Assembly: GCA_003049485.1 (NCBI GenBank)
Contig: PYST01000005.1
Coordinates: 1 to 64,000 of the forward strand
Direction: 5' to 3'
Source: Ophioceras dolichostomum
Lineage: Eukaryota > Ascomycota > Sordariomycetes > Magnaporthales > Ophioceraceae
Length of the DNA: 64,000 bases
Both the position numbers and the translations under genes were made by a program. The notes below the pieces were generated by a model. It saw nothing but the letters and a program-made list of their open reading frames with translations, searched no databases and was not told the origin of the DNA. Shown piece after piece: positions 13,558 to 23,673 of this stretch; position 1 is the first letter of the stretch; the number at the start of each line of letters is the position of its first letter.

Positions 13558-14388
13558 ATGTCGTCAAGCCCAGCAGACGAGCAACCGTTCCTGAAATACT
13601 CAGACGATGACGCCGCCAGCGAAGAGGCCGGCCTGCCCAGCCAAAGAGACCGGAAGTCCTCCAAGAGGAGATGGAGGATCCTCTCGCCCCTCCTGTCTCA
13701 TTCCCTCGTCTTCGTCCTCACCTCGCTCCTCTGGATCTTCCTGATACCCAACCCGCGACTCTCAGCGGGGGCGTCGTCGTCGTCGTCATCAACCGCCCAC
13801 CAGCACACGTCGCCATCAACAAAAATGCCCACATCCTCATCATCCTCGACCGGCAGTGGCAGCACGGTAGCAACAACGGGCCATCAGCACGACCACGACG
13901 ACCACAAAGTCCACAACCCGGCCTCGATCCACAACGTCACCACCGGCGCGACCTTCCTGGACTGTGGCAAGTCGACGCCCGAGGCGCAGGCCAAGGGCTG
14001 CCAGTACGACATCCTGCTCAACCACTGGGTGCCGTCCGTGTGCACAGACGGCGAGTGGATCGAGAACTACGTCGAGGACGACACGTGGTACGGGTTCAGG
14101 GACGAGGCGCGCACGCAGAGGCTGGCCACCGTGAGGGAGATGAGCGAGGTGGACCACTACTTCACCTCGACGCGCGACCACGTCAACCACTGCGTCGTGC
14201 TGTGGCGCAAGCAGTTCGTCGCCCTGTTCGAGGAGAAGAACCTGGACAGCATCATCGCCAGCTGGGGCCACACGGAGCACTGCTCGCAGTTCCTGCTGGA
14301 CGTGACGGATAAGTTCCCGGCGTTGTACGAGGAGCCTATCAAGGTCGAGGTCGGGTGGTCGGGGTGCTGGGTTAAGGACAAGCAGTGA
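13558..14388 (+). CDS. Type II membrane protein with two HxxHC motifs (UstYa-like)
   Basis: An intronless gene of 276 residues. The start at 13558 is chosen because the in-frame codons upstream read like a 5' leader. The N-terminus is acidic and then basic, followed by one hydrophobic helix at about 45-63 and a Ser/Thr/His-rich stalk to about 110. The folded domain begins at the FLDCG segment and carries HVNHC at 208-212 and HTEHC at 238-242, spaced by 30 residues. Paired HxxHC motifs behind a single N-terminal helix are the hallmark of the UstYa/DUF3328 group, which act in fungal ribosomal-peptide toxin and other secondary-metabolite pathways as oxidative or cyclising enzymes. Here the flanking helices differ from classic UstYa, so it may be a sister family of unknown role. 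No precursor peptide or cluster gene is evident nearby. Confidence 0.75.
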   Translation: MSSSPADEQPFLKYSDDDAASEEAGLPSQRDRKSSKRRWRILSPLLSHSLVFVLTSLLWIFLIPNPRLSAGASSSSSSTAHQHTSPSTKMPTSSSSSTGSGSTVATTGHQHDHDDHKVHNPASIHNVTTGATFLDCGKSTPEAQAKGCQYDILLNHWVPSVCTDGEWIENYVEDDTWYGFRDEARTQRLATVREMSEVDHYFTSTRDHVNHCVVLWRKQFVALFEEKNLDSIIASWGHTEHCSQFLLDVTDKFPALYEEPIKVEVGWSGCWVKDKQ

Positions 14389-14590
14389 CGGGGCGGGGCA
14401 TGGGAACGATTGGACTGACTCGCTCACTGATGGACTTAACTTTTGATGTTGACATCGAGGCCAGATAGAAGAGGTTTCCTCTTCCTGTTTCAGGCATAGC
14501 ATTTTGAGATAACCCAGAAAAAAAATAATGTTGCCCCAATGCCATCTTGCGTGCCGTGCCAGGCTCGTGCGACATGCTCATCATATCTGC

Positions 14591-14660
14591 GTCAAGTCGG
14601 GAACGTCAAGTCGGGAACGTCAAGTCGGGAACGTCAAGTCGGGAACGTCAAGTCGCGAAC
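14591..14660 (+). repeat. 14-bp tandem repeat, five copies
   Basis: The unit GTCAAGTCGGGAAC occurs five times without spacer. The last copy differs by one base (GTCGCGAAC). The unit includes CAAGTC, and its reverse complement GACTTG follows directly after the array, so the end can form a hairpin. It lies 200 bases 3' of the HxxHC gene. Confidence 0.95.
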
Positions 14661-14798
14661 GACTTGTCCATTCACCAGCCCTGGGCCTGGTTGAGATGTC
14701 CGTCCCCACAAAGAATGGATAGAGTCAAGCTACCCACTCGGGGCAAGAAGGATGATTTGGACAACCGCTCGGCAGGGTCTGCTCCACATACCGATGAC

Positions 14799-14827
14799 GG
14801 GGGGAGGGGACATGGGGGGGAGGGGGG
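14799..14827 (+). other. G-quadruplex-type G-rich tract
   Basis: Four G-runs of at least four bases are separated by loops of one to four bases, which fits the usual G-quadruplex pattern. It lies outside any gene. No function can be assigned. Confidence 0.5.
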
Positions 14828-15819
14828 ATGCCTTGGACGGGAGATCCTGTAAAGTTCTAGCCAACCTCGCGCGAAAAGTTGTTGGGGCAGAGCAACTCCA
14901 AAGATGATTGCAGCACCATTGATTGGATTGCATCGGGTAAAGCCCCTTTCGTACTTGTAAGGGGAATGCCCCTAGCGGTTCCTCACACCAATGGCTTTGG
15001 GGAAACGTTGTCGACTGGACTGGCGGTGATAAGATTGCCCAGTTCGCGAGTCTTTTCAGGTCGTGCCTTTTTTTCCCAGAGCACGCACTCACTACCAGTC
15101 CGGCCAGCCTGCCGGTCCTCCCATAAATCAGAACCCGCGCCGTGATTCCCAACAACAAAACAGATGGCACAATGGCCAAGTTGGCAGCGATTACACCCAC
15201 TTCCGGGCCTCTCATATGCTAACCCCAAAACAGAAAACCCCGTCCAACAAGATCCGTGAGTTCGGCTCCCCGGTCAAGCCAACTGTACAGTCATTAAAAT
15301 ACTGTAGCGAGCCTGCGAGGCACTACCACCACTCTCTATCCATCTTCTGTCAAATTCACAGCAAACGAGATTTCCCATGTTTCCCGATCTGCTTCAAATA
15401 CTAGCACGTACTTCCTATTTTACCTTCTTACCATACCAGTGAGTGCCTGCTCGAAAGGTGGTGCCCATTGATGTATTGACCCAGTGTAACAACCAGCAAC
15501 GAAATCAAAGTGAGTTTCAAATTCCAAAACTGCCAAGTTGACCATTGTCCCTTCACATTTTTGGAATCTCTTCCAATATTCCAATATCTTTTTGTTACAC
15601 CAATGTTCGTTCCATATGACGCGGCTGCTGCGCTTTATCGAGGTATTTATCTGCACGCTCGGCGTGGTAGGTCGCGGGATACATTTTTTATTTCATGTGG
15701 GCAGAGATACAGCAGGGATACGGCGAGGAGGCATTACTATGTAGACAATATTTTGAAAGAAGCTTTGTGGCAAGATGTGGAAACGGGGAAACTAGGGCAG
15801 AAATGCTGTAAAAAAAAAA

Positions 15820-15862
15820 NNNNNNNNNNNNNNNNNNNNNNNNNNNNNNNNNNNNNNNNNNN
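15820..15862. other. Assembly gap, 43 N
   Basis: A run of 43 N directly follows a poly-A tract and precedes a G-run, suggesting a scaffold join at low-complexity sequence. The real gap length is unknown. Confidence 0.98.
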
Positions 15863-16205
15863 GGGGGACGAGAATCAGGCGGCAGTGAGCCCGCTTGTCA
15901 GTGATGAAGATGACGCTAGCTTTGTTGTTGTCATAAGAAGACGGACTGTCATATCAGTGCCTGTTGGTACTGGTGACCATACGCCGCGTTTTGCCTAGGT
16001 TCAATATCCATCGGACCCCTAATCTACCTATGTCGGTCCGCCCCCGTCCCCCCCTTCGCCTGATAACAAGCGTGCTTCTAAGCCGGCCTCAGAAACCCCA
16101 ATACTTCCCTCCACCCCCCAAAAGAGAAACAAACCACCGCGATCTCTAATACTCATCGCCACCTCACTGCCGTCTCCGACTAACAGAAAGAAAAGACGCT
16201 CGTCA

Positions 16206-18091
16206 CTAGCCCTTTATGCCAGCACCAACCTTCTTGGCCGAGACCCTCTGCGCCTGCGGCATCGGCGCCGGCGCGTTCAGGGCGACGGGCTGCAGGATGC
16301 GCGTGTCGTGCGCCCGCCTGTCGACCACCTTCCAGTCGAACACCATGCCCAGCCTCTTCTGGGCCGCCTGCAGCTCCGCGAGCGCCTCGTTGACCTTGTC
16401 GGGCGCGTTTTCCTCCTGCACGGCGATCTTCACGAGTAGGGTCCAGGTCCCGGACTCGTCGACTAGCTTGAGCTGATTGTGCTGCTGAGGGGGGTTGGTT
16501 GTTGTTGGCTCGGAGTCGGCAGTGGTGGACTCGTCTTTGTTGAATGACGGTAGGAGGCCTGGGAAGGGTTGTGGGCCGAGTCTGTCGGAATTGGCGGGGA
16601 TGTGGTAGTGTCGCAGGAGGACGTATTCGAGGTTTTCGTTGAAGTAGGAGATGGATTCTTCGATGGCTTCGGACTTGAACCTGTTTGTATTTGAGTCGGG
16701 TTAGGGTGATTTGGGGTTTTGGAGGGGAGGAAAAGGCAGGAAGAGAAAGCGAAAAAAAAGAAAAAGAAAAAAAATTAACGGTGGTTCGAATCGGCAACCT
16801 CGAATGCACACCAATCACCTATAACCGGGTCATATTGTTGCAATCGGCTGTCCCAGCGAGGCGGTTGTCCCCACTGAAACCTCCAGGGGGTTAACCAACT
16901 AGACCATTGCTCCGTTGGAAGATTGTTGAAAGCTACTCGTAGGAAGTTGTATATAAGGCCTACGACGCGACGCGGCAGTCACGACAGAATCCAGGAGCAG
17001 TGAATGTGCAGCTGGACCCACCTCACTTGATCGGCCCAAGGAGGGGATGGCGGATGCTTTTTTGTTCTTGCGGGGCTCAGAGAGAAGAAGATAGTGTTTC
17101 AGTTTGAAGGGCGAGCGAGAAGTCTTGCTAGTTTTTGAGCATTCACTCGCGTCGAGGTGATGCTTGGAGAAGAGGAAGGCAAAGTGAAATATGAGGGGGA
17201 GGGGGAAGAGGAAGCGAACGCGAGAAAAGTGGCGGAGGGGTAGACAAGAGAGCTCAGAATTGGCCTACCTGTAGCTGTTGTCCTTAAAGACTGCCACCAA
17301 GTTCTTCTGATCTGGGATCTCGACCCTCTTCCGCTGAGTGATGGGAGCCCTGTCGTGCTTCTCTGCGGGTTTTGGGAAGTCTGTCCACCTCAGCGTGCCG
17401 TTGGTCTTGTTGAAGTCTCTGTTTGTAGCGTCCGAGGTCGGCCGGTCAGCCAGCCATCCATTTCAGCGCCATCGATGAACACACACCCACCCCTCATCAC
17501 TTGGGAGCGAACGGTGCGCCGCATTTTTGAGCGGGCATTTTCTTGCCAAAGGTCTCGCCATGTAGAGGAGAGATACGATGCGAGACCAAGATCACGATCA
17601 TAATCATAAGCAACAGCGCCATCATCACATCGGAATGACTGCCGGCCGATCCAAACAACGTGGGCGGTGATGTGGGCAAGTGTAAGGTGAGGAGATTTAA
17701 CCTACACAGGCTGATCCGCACCCCTAGCGCCCTCCTGCACGGACGTAGCGCCGACGAAGTCCCTGTCGAGAAAAATCTCGTAGCGCGCCTGGACGACGAA
17801 CGAGGTCTTGGAGAGGTTCTGGTTCAGCTCGTCCCAGAGCGCCTTCTGCTGCTGCGGCGGCAGCGGCGGTGGTCGCTGCTGCTGCTGCGGTCCTCCGAAG
17901 GCTGCTTGCTGCTGCTGCAGGGAGACCGAGCGCAGGACCGAAAAGCCCTTGGGCGGGAGGGGCCCGCTGAAGTACAGCACCCGGTGCTTGCTCTCCCAGC
18001 CGGGCATGTTGGTGAGGCCGTGCAGGATGGCGGATGCGCGCTCGAAGTCGGCGCCGTCCTTGAGGAAGGACGTGAGGAACAGCTCCAACAT
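16206..18091 (-). CDS. MED18: Mediator complex subunit 18 (Srb5)
   Basis: Three exons on the minus strand, 17706-18091, 17269-17418 and 16206-16680, give 336 residues with matching phases. MED18 belongs to the head module of Mediator, heterodimerises with MED20 and helps RNA polymerase II initiation. The N-terminus (MLELFLTSF, then the ILHGLTNMPGW and HRVLYFSGP motifs), the LRWTDFP motif in exon 2 and the C-terminal block from FKSEAIEE to the DWKVVD motif match the family's beta-barrel halves in order. A Q/P-rich insert lies near residues 60-85 and another low-complexity linker near 215-240. Intron 1 (287 bases) has a GTAGGT donor. Intron 2 (588 bases) is long for this window and carries a same-strand tRNA-like element. 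Confidence in identity is high; exon edges were checked by reading frame. Confidence 0.9.
16777..16916 (-). other. tRNA-like Pol III element inside MED18 intron 2
   Basis: On the minus strand the sequence TGGTCTAGTTGG (16895-16906) is a perfect A-box/D-loop match. A near B-box GATTCGAACC follows about 100 bases later (16783-16792), and an eight-base T run comes right after (16767-16774). The ends carry AACGG/CCGTT complementary termini. I could not fold a proper D-stem, anticodon arm or T-stem, so this is not a standard tRNA. It may be a decayed intron-containing tRNA or the head of a tRNA-derived SINE. Confidence 0.45.
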
Positions 18092-18788
18092 TTTTGGTGG
18101 CTCGGTCTTTAGTCTGTCGGTCTTTTTCCCTTGCTGAAATGATGGTCTATCGATTCTGAGAGATATCTCTGGGATATTCCTGGCTTGTACTGATGAGAGG
18201 CCGCGGCGTCCTCTTGAAGCTGTGGGTTCAGAACTATGCTGTATGTGGACTGGACTGGGAAGGTTGATGTTGAGTGTTGTTCGAGGAGCAGTGAATGAAG
18301 TGTCGGACGTTGGCCCGATGGTCACGTGAATTGTGGGACCGCGGAACGCTGGCTGAAGAAGGGTCAATTCGAATCGAGAGAGGCGGATCTGGAAGCGACG
18401 CTCCGATGGAGATTCAGAAAAGGTCGCATAGAATTGTGGTAAAATCCGATAGTTAAATGCAGTACCGGCAATTCACCTTCCAGAACCTGCTAACGCCAAC
18501 ATTCCCTCCAAAACCCTGCGCCCAACGCCAGTACAAAATGCGCGTGGATGGTGGGTTGGGCCGGGCTCGGCTGAGGTGTCCGTTTGCTAGCCCATGCTGA
18601 TGCCCGCCCTCCCCAAAAAATGACTGCCAATGTTCCCCTGCTGTGAAATGTCTGCCAACCTGTCTTTTGCCTAGACTGTGTCGATGTTAGAAGTCTGTCA
18701 ACAGTGACCATGATGTGGGTCCATGTGAATATGTCGAAGTACTGTGAGAGTGCTGGGGATGGGTGACTTACCGGGGGAGATCTGGTGA
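18092..18788. other. Intergenic between MED18 and the BIR gene
   Basis: About 700 bases hold no further gene. It serves as promoter of MED18 (minus strand) and 3' flank of the BIR-domain gene. An antisense or alternate-frame ORF of the BIR gene runs into it but reads as low-complexity Arg/Pro. Confidence 0.5.
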
Positions 18789-19448
18789 TCAGGGGAGGTC
18801 TGGGACGGAGTAGATGTCCTCCGTGGGTGACTGCGACGACAGAGTCGACAGGGTCGAGAGAGACGCCGTCGACACCATTGAGGACTGCCGCGCGCTGCGC
18901 TGGGCGGCGCTCTCGGTGGGCCTCCGCCGGATGCCGGCCGTCTTCTTCTTCTGCTGCTGCTGCTTCTGCCTCTTCTGCCTCTTCTTGCCGGCGGCCGCTT
19001 TGCCGGTCGTCGCCGTCCGCTTCTGGGCGAATCTGGCTGTGGTGGTGGCGCCCGCGGCAGGTCCGACGGCGGCAACAGCACACGCAAGAGCAGAAGCAGT
19101 GACTTGAGCGACGAGTTTCTTGGCCTCCTCGGCCGACGCCTTGGTTTCGGCGGCTTTGCGGTCCTCCTTGAGGCTGAGGGCGAAGCCGCAGCCTGGGTTC
19201 TCTTTCAGGTGCTCCTCGAAGGGGTCGTCGGTCGGGTCCCATGAGTCGATGCTGCACTCACACGCCGGGCAGGTGGCCATGTCATCGCTGTCCTCGCGGC
19301 GGTCGAAGAAGAAGCCAGCCGCGACCATCAACTCTGCGCTGGGATGATCGTGCGGCCATGGGAGCTTGCCCTTGAATGTCGCCAGCCGTCGCGGCGCACT
19401 CTTGTAGTCGCCGACCGCCAGATCACGCTTCGACTCCATCTTGGTCAT
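18789..19448 (-). CDS. Single BIR-domain (inhibitor-of-apoptosis-like) protein
   Basis: One exon encodes 219 residues from the ATG at 19448; the frame is open further upstream but reads as leader sequence. A BIR domain occupies about residues 14-92: RRLATFKG, then WPH, an AAGFFF core, and the zinc ligands C60-x2-C63-x16-H80-x6-C87, which match the BIR consensus exactly. BIR proteins in fungi (Bir1) act in the chromosomal passenger complex at centromeres and in cell-death control. The tail after residue 95 is Ala-rich and then strongly basic with Gln/Lys runs (KKRQKRQK), a likely nuclear signal, followed by a Ser-rich end. Fungal Bir1 usually has two BIR repeats and is several times longer. 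This is a compact, survivin-sized form, so either a distinct paralogue or a shortened gene. Confidence 0.8.
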   Translation of the reverse strand: MTKMESKRDLAVGDYKSAPRRLATFKGKLPWPHDHPSAELMVAAGFFFDRREDSDDMATCPACECSIDSWDPTDDPFEEHLKENPGCGFALSLKEDRKAAETKASAEEAKKLVAQVTASALACAVAAVGPAAGATTTARFAQKRTATTGKAAAGKKRQKRQKQQQQKKKTAGIRRRPTESAAQRSARQSSMVSTASLSTLSTLSSQSPTEDIYSVPDLP

Positions 19449-22400
19449 GTCTTCTAGAACTGACGATGTGTGTTGGTTCCCTTCTGAGCCTCTGCACGAC
19501 AGCTGCCAGCCAGGGCAGACAATGATGTGCCTGACTGGAGGGCTGAGTGGCTGGGTGGTTGATTCGACTGGGATGGGGATGTTGACGATGCCGATTGATG
19601 ATTGTGGAGAGGTCTCGCCGGCGTGTATCACTTGATGAGATCCCTCCAGTGGGTGATGATAGGTGAGAGCGTGGCACAGCTTTGATGAAGACAGGAGAAG
19701 CAACGGATTAGGAGAGGGACGAATGAAGAGGACTGTGTGTTGTGTCAAATGGACGAGGCTGGAATGAGGTTGTTGAAAATCGTGTCTTGGATTATCACGA
19801 GGAACGCGGGGGCAAAAAAGTAAATAATTTTTCGCTGGGAGGATTGGTGGAAGGGATTGAAACTCGCAGCCGGGGAAGGTGCTGCGTTGAAGCAAAGGCT
19901 AGTATTGTTCGGTGTGGTATTATAACGAGACAAACAAACGGATGGCGGAATAATAGGACGGGGAGAATTGTGTGAAGCGGGATGGATTCAATTTCTGTCG
20001 AATAAAAAAATAAAATAAATTGCACTCTCAAGTCATGTGCTGTGCCTATGTCGCCCCGGTTCGGCTGAGTGGCCGTTTGGTCTGGGCTCAGAGGTACGGC
20101 TGTACATGGGATCGCAGTCGCACTAAGCCTGTGATGATTGAGGGCGGGAGAATTGAGCCCACAGCGCGAATAGGCGAGGAAGACGCTATTCCCAATGTTG
20201 GCCGAGGACTCGAGCCGGCGATGGCGTGCTTGTTCAACTTCTCGCATTCAGAATTGCTGAGGAGAGTGTTGGAGATTTGAAATTTGGATCCGAGGAGATC
20301 TGGTTGCAATAGTACTCGGGTCGTGCACGGACATGTGTTCGAATGGGAGAATCAAAAAGTCGTCACAGCCGTGCGGGAGTTGGTTGTGCTCAGGAACGAC
20401 GGTATGAGTGTCGCCGGCGAGGGAGAGGTAGCCGAGGCTCGAGGGAGCTTGAGGATAGATGGATGCGATGTCTTGGTCCTCAAGGAGCAACGAAACGGGT
20501 GAGGGCTAAATTGCACAAAATTGGGAAGCCCGTGTTTGAAAAGCTCAGCTTCGTTGCAACGAAGACTCGACAACTCGCACGGCGAGAAAATGATGCTGAC
20601 TTGGTTGGGGATGGGACGCAAGGCGGGGTGGGCCGGTTGTGTCTTGAGCCCGTTGGACTAGGCTGGTGGCGGGTACCCCTGTCGTGGGAACCCCAACCCC
20701 GGTCTCATGAAGACGGAGTGATATAAGGGTATATAGACGTCCCAGTTAAAGCCTGCAATTAACAGTCAGCTCCAAGACCGGGAAATATTTGAAAAGCTGG
20801 TGCTGGCTGGTCCAGGTTCGATCATCTGAAAATCAGCAGCGCTGATGATGATTGCCGTCGTTGCGGGGAATTGGCCTGGAACAGCCCCCCACCAAATCCC
20901 GAGAGAGACCGGCCGGCTCGATTTCGGGCCGGCATCTGGTCCGGCTCCTCATACGCCGATGTGCGTTGTATTTCAGGTTTTTGGTGGACGAATGCACCAC
21001 TTTGAAAAATAGAAAAAGGTTTCCGGCACCAATCAAAATCGATCATCCAAACAGTGCCAAATAAACATGTGCAGTTCTTATGTTACACTCCTGCTATGGC
21101 CTCGGAGATATGTCCCCAAGTATCCCTTCTTGTATTTCAGATGTGTTCGTTCCCATGGTTGAACTTTGTTTTTTGTGCGATATGGCGGGAGTCCGAGGAA
21201 GCTGCGAGCCTGGCCCATAGTAAAGAGGCAATGTTGGAAGGCAAGGCTGCGTCGCGAGGCTACCACCAAGTCGGCTCGGGACACCACGAATACTTATTGC
21301 AGACCGACAAAACTTGACATACATTGTGCCGCTTGCATTCAGATACCAGGAGCCTGCGTATTTCGCGATTATAAGATTGAGCTTGGGGCATTCCGCCTGC
21401 CTGATGTCATCTAGTAGGTCCATTTTGCTCTGAACGGTTGGTGGCGAGAGTCACACAGCGCTCACTCATCAATACGTGTCGCATCTTAGGCTCGAAAGAC
21501 GCCGAATAGTTCTCGGGATCATATTCACCAGATTTGAGTCCTTGCAGTGCCAACATGAGCTCGGGAAAACCCTTTTGCAGCATCGACCCATTTCTCTCTA
21601 TGTGTGTTTCCACATTATTACAATTGGCACCGCTTTCTGATAGAAATGGGTTTGCCAGAGAGCACCTCGACTAATAGATGTGGGAGATTCGACTTGGCTC
21701 GTTTTCAGTGCTTCGAGATATTTAAACATGTCGCTTCCTTTGGAGATCCATGGTACTGGCTGGATTCCGCAGCCGGAACAGTTTCTTGGGCGACGAGGCG
21801 AGTCTGTCTAACTTCCCTGGCGCCCACCTCGCCAAAACAATGCCCACAGCACAGCGGTATCTTCGTTTTCCCGAAATAGAAATGATTTAATGTTGTAGAT
21901 TGCATCAAAAATGACCCAAACAGAACCTTCTATAGCTAAGCAGCTTGTAGGGCCAATCGGTACCGCCCGCCACAGGCTCTCATCACGTGCTTGGAATGTC
22001 TGTCCTTGATGCTCGCATGTGTGGCTCAGGGTAGCCTCAATATGGAGGTGAAGGGAGTCGCGAGGAGTCCACGGAAATCAAGTCGCGGTGTTTATGGATT
22101 TATGAACATACCCCGACGCCTGCCTTCAATGTGTTGAGCGACGGCCGAACTGGTCATCCGCGGGGATATGAAACGAGGCACAGAGCGACCAAAATGTCCC
22201 GAGACCCGCCACAGAATATTGCTCAACCCAGTAGAACTACCAGGTAATCGATAGTGGGCAAAGTGGCCGTTGTAGCTTTTACTAGCATACCAGGTCTCCT
22301 AAGACTAACATGCCGGTACTAGAAACCAGCCTTGTTTTAATTTGAAGACGATCGCTGCCACGCAGGCACCGACGTCTTAAAGGATACACAGCGACCCTTT

Positions 22401-23673
22401 CGCGCAAGGACATGATTCCAATAAGAGTTGGAGCCCTGTGGCCGTGATACTGTCCTGGTCCAAATATTTGCATTGTCCAGTAGAAATCCAAGCAGCTTTG
22501 AATAGGAGTGAAGGCCATTGCTCTCCAGGCCGTGAACCTTTAAATCTTCAGGTCAGGAGCGCTTCCCGATGCTTCCAGCAACGAGAATGTCAAGCCAATC
22601 CGGATTGCAACCTTCTGCGACTTCGCAAAGCAAACTTTTATCTTCCTGAGTGAATGTGATGTGGTGATAGAGACCGCCATTCTCACTACATCCACCCCAA
22701 CAGAGGGAGGATCAGTGGCTGGATGGTATCTCTGCCGGCAATACCCAGACTGCACTTCAGCGATACAGCAGCATTGGTATGAATCCTAGGGGGCGTTCTC
22801 GACTTTCGGAGTCTAAAATGATCATAACATCTGGAACACTCTCAGCGAATACTGGGAATATATGGTTCTCAGTCGAGATATTTAGATGCAAAGTGTATGG
22901 CCGTCGACATATGCCCTGCCCGTACTGATGGAACTGGAATATAAGGACTTGAGCTACTGGACAGTGAAGAATTTTCTGAGTGGAAAAGATCGCGGAAGCT
23001 GGTTTGTGTCGAGGTCGGGAGACGCATAAGTATACACACCAGAGGAATGCGTGATCGTTTGGTTCTGGCCCTGGGCCGGGATGCACCTGTCCGCAAGACG
23101 GGCATGAATTATAGTTTGCCGGCCAAAATTAGCTGATGTAGCCATTAGAAGCTTCGTTTTCTGGAAACGTTCCTTTTATCTGGCACCAGATTGGATATGA
23201 TACGGAAAATTCCTGTCTGGTTCATTGTCTGGTGCTTGGTGTATGACAAGGCTTATAAGTGCCGCCTACCAGGGTCTCGTTGGCTATCAGGACGCCACAC
23301 GCATGGTTTAGCAGCATATCGGAGGGGCTGAGAAGTGCCTGGGTAGGTAAACTAAGAGCCTCCAATTCCTCGGTAGTTAGTTTGCATTGAATTCTGGGCA
23401 TATTGCAGTCTTTCGTGCCCCTCTGGCGGCTTCTGGGCCATTAGAAATTGAGGTCAAGTGCAACCCTAACCCTGGTGGATGAGTGGCGTCGGGTGCCCCT
23501 CAATCCATCCGACCGGCCCGGCGCTATTTTTTTTTTCGGGCGTCATCAACTCCAACCACGACCGGACTTCTCAGCGTCTCGGCGATAACAGCCGTCCCAT
23601 GTCTTCCTCACGATGAGTCCCAACGACTCACGCCTTGAGCCTCATCTCTACTCACCCGATTGATTTAACAGAT
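19449..23673. other. Gene-poor stretch of about 4.2 kb
   Basis: No complete gene can be supported. Between about 21100 and 23150 the minus strand has a chain of 60-110-codon open frames with ordinary amino-acid composition, separated by stops and frame changes, which could be a decayed gene, but I recognise no family. The remainder looks like plain intergenic sequence. The final 150 bases form the 5' flank of the DUF1992 gene. Confidence 0.4.

Larger units (their letters stand above)
14389..16205. other. Intergenic, 1.8 kb, with repeats and a gap
   Basis: No gene is seen. The interval contains a 14-base tandem repeat, a G-rich tract and an assembly gap, all listed separately. The short ORFs flanking the gap have no recognisable features. 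The 3' end of MED18 on the other strand reaches 16206. Confidence 0.6.

Noticed and set aside
20815..20830. GGTTCGATCATC resembling a tRNA B-box
   Set aside because: No A-box at a proper distance and no acceptor stem or T-run follows.
21100..23150. A chain of protein-like minus-strand frames that might be a decayed gene
   Set aside because: No family could be recognised and no exon joins gave a continuous product, so it is only mentioned under the intergenic entry.
23459..23475. CCCTAACCCT resembling telomere repeat
   Set aside because: Only about one and a half units, inside the window and next to a gene.
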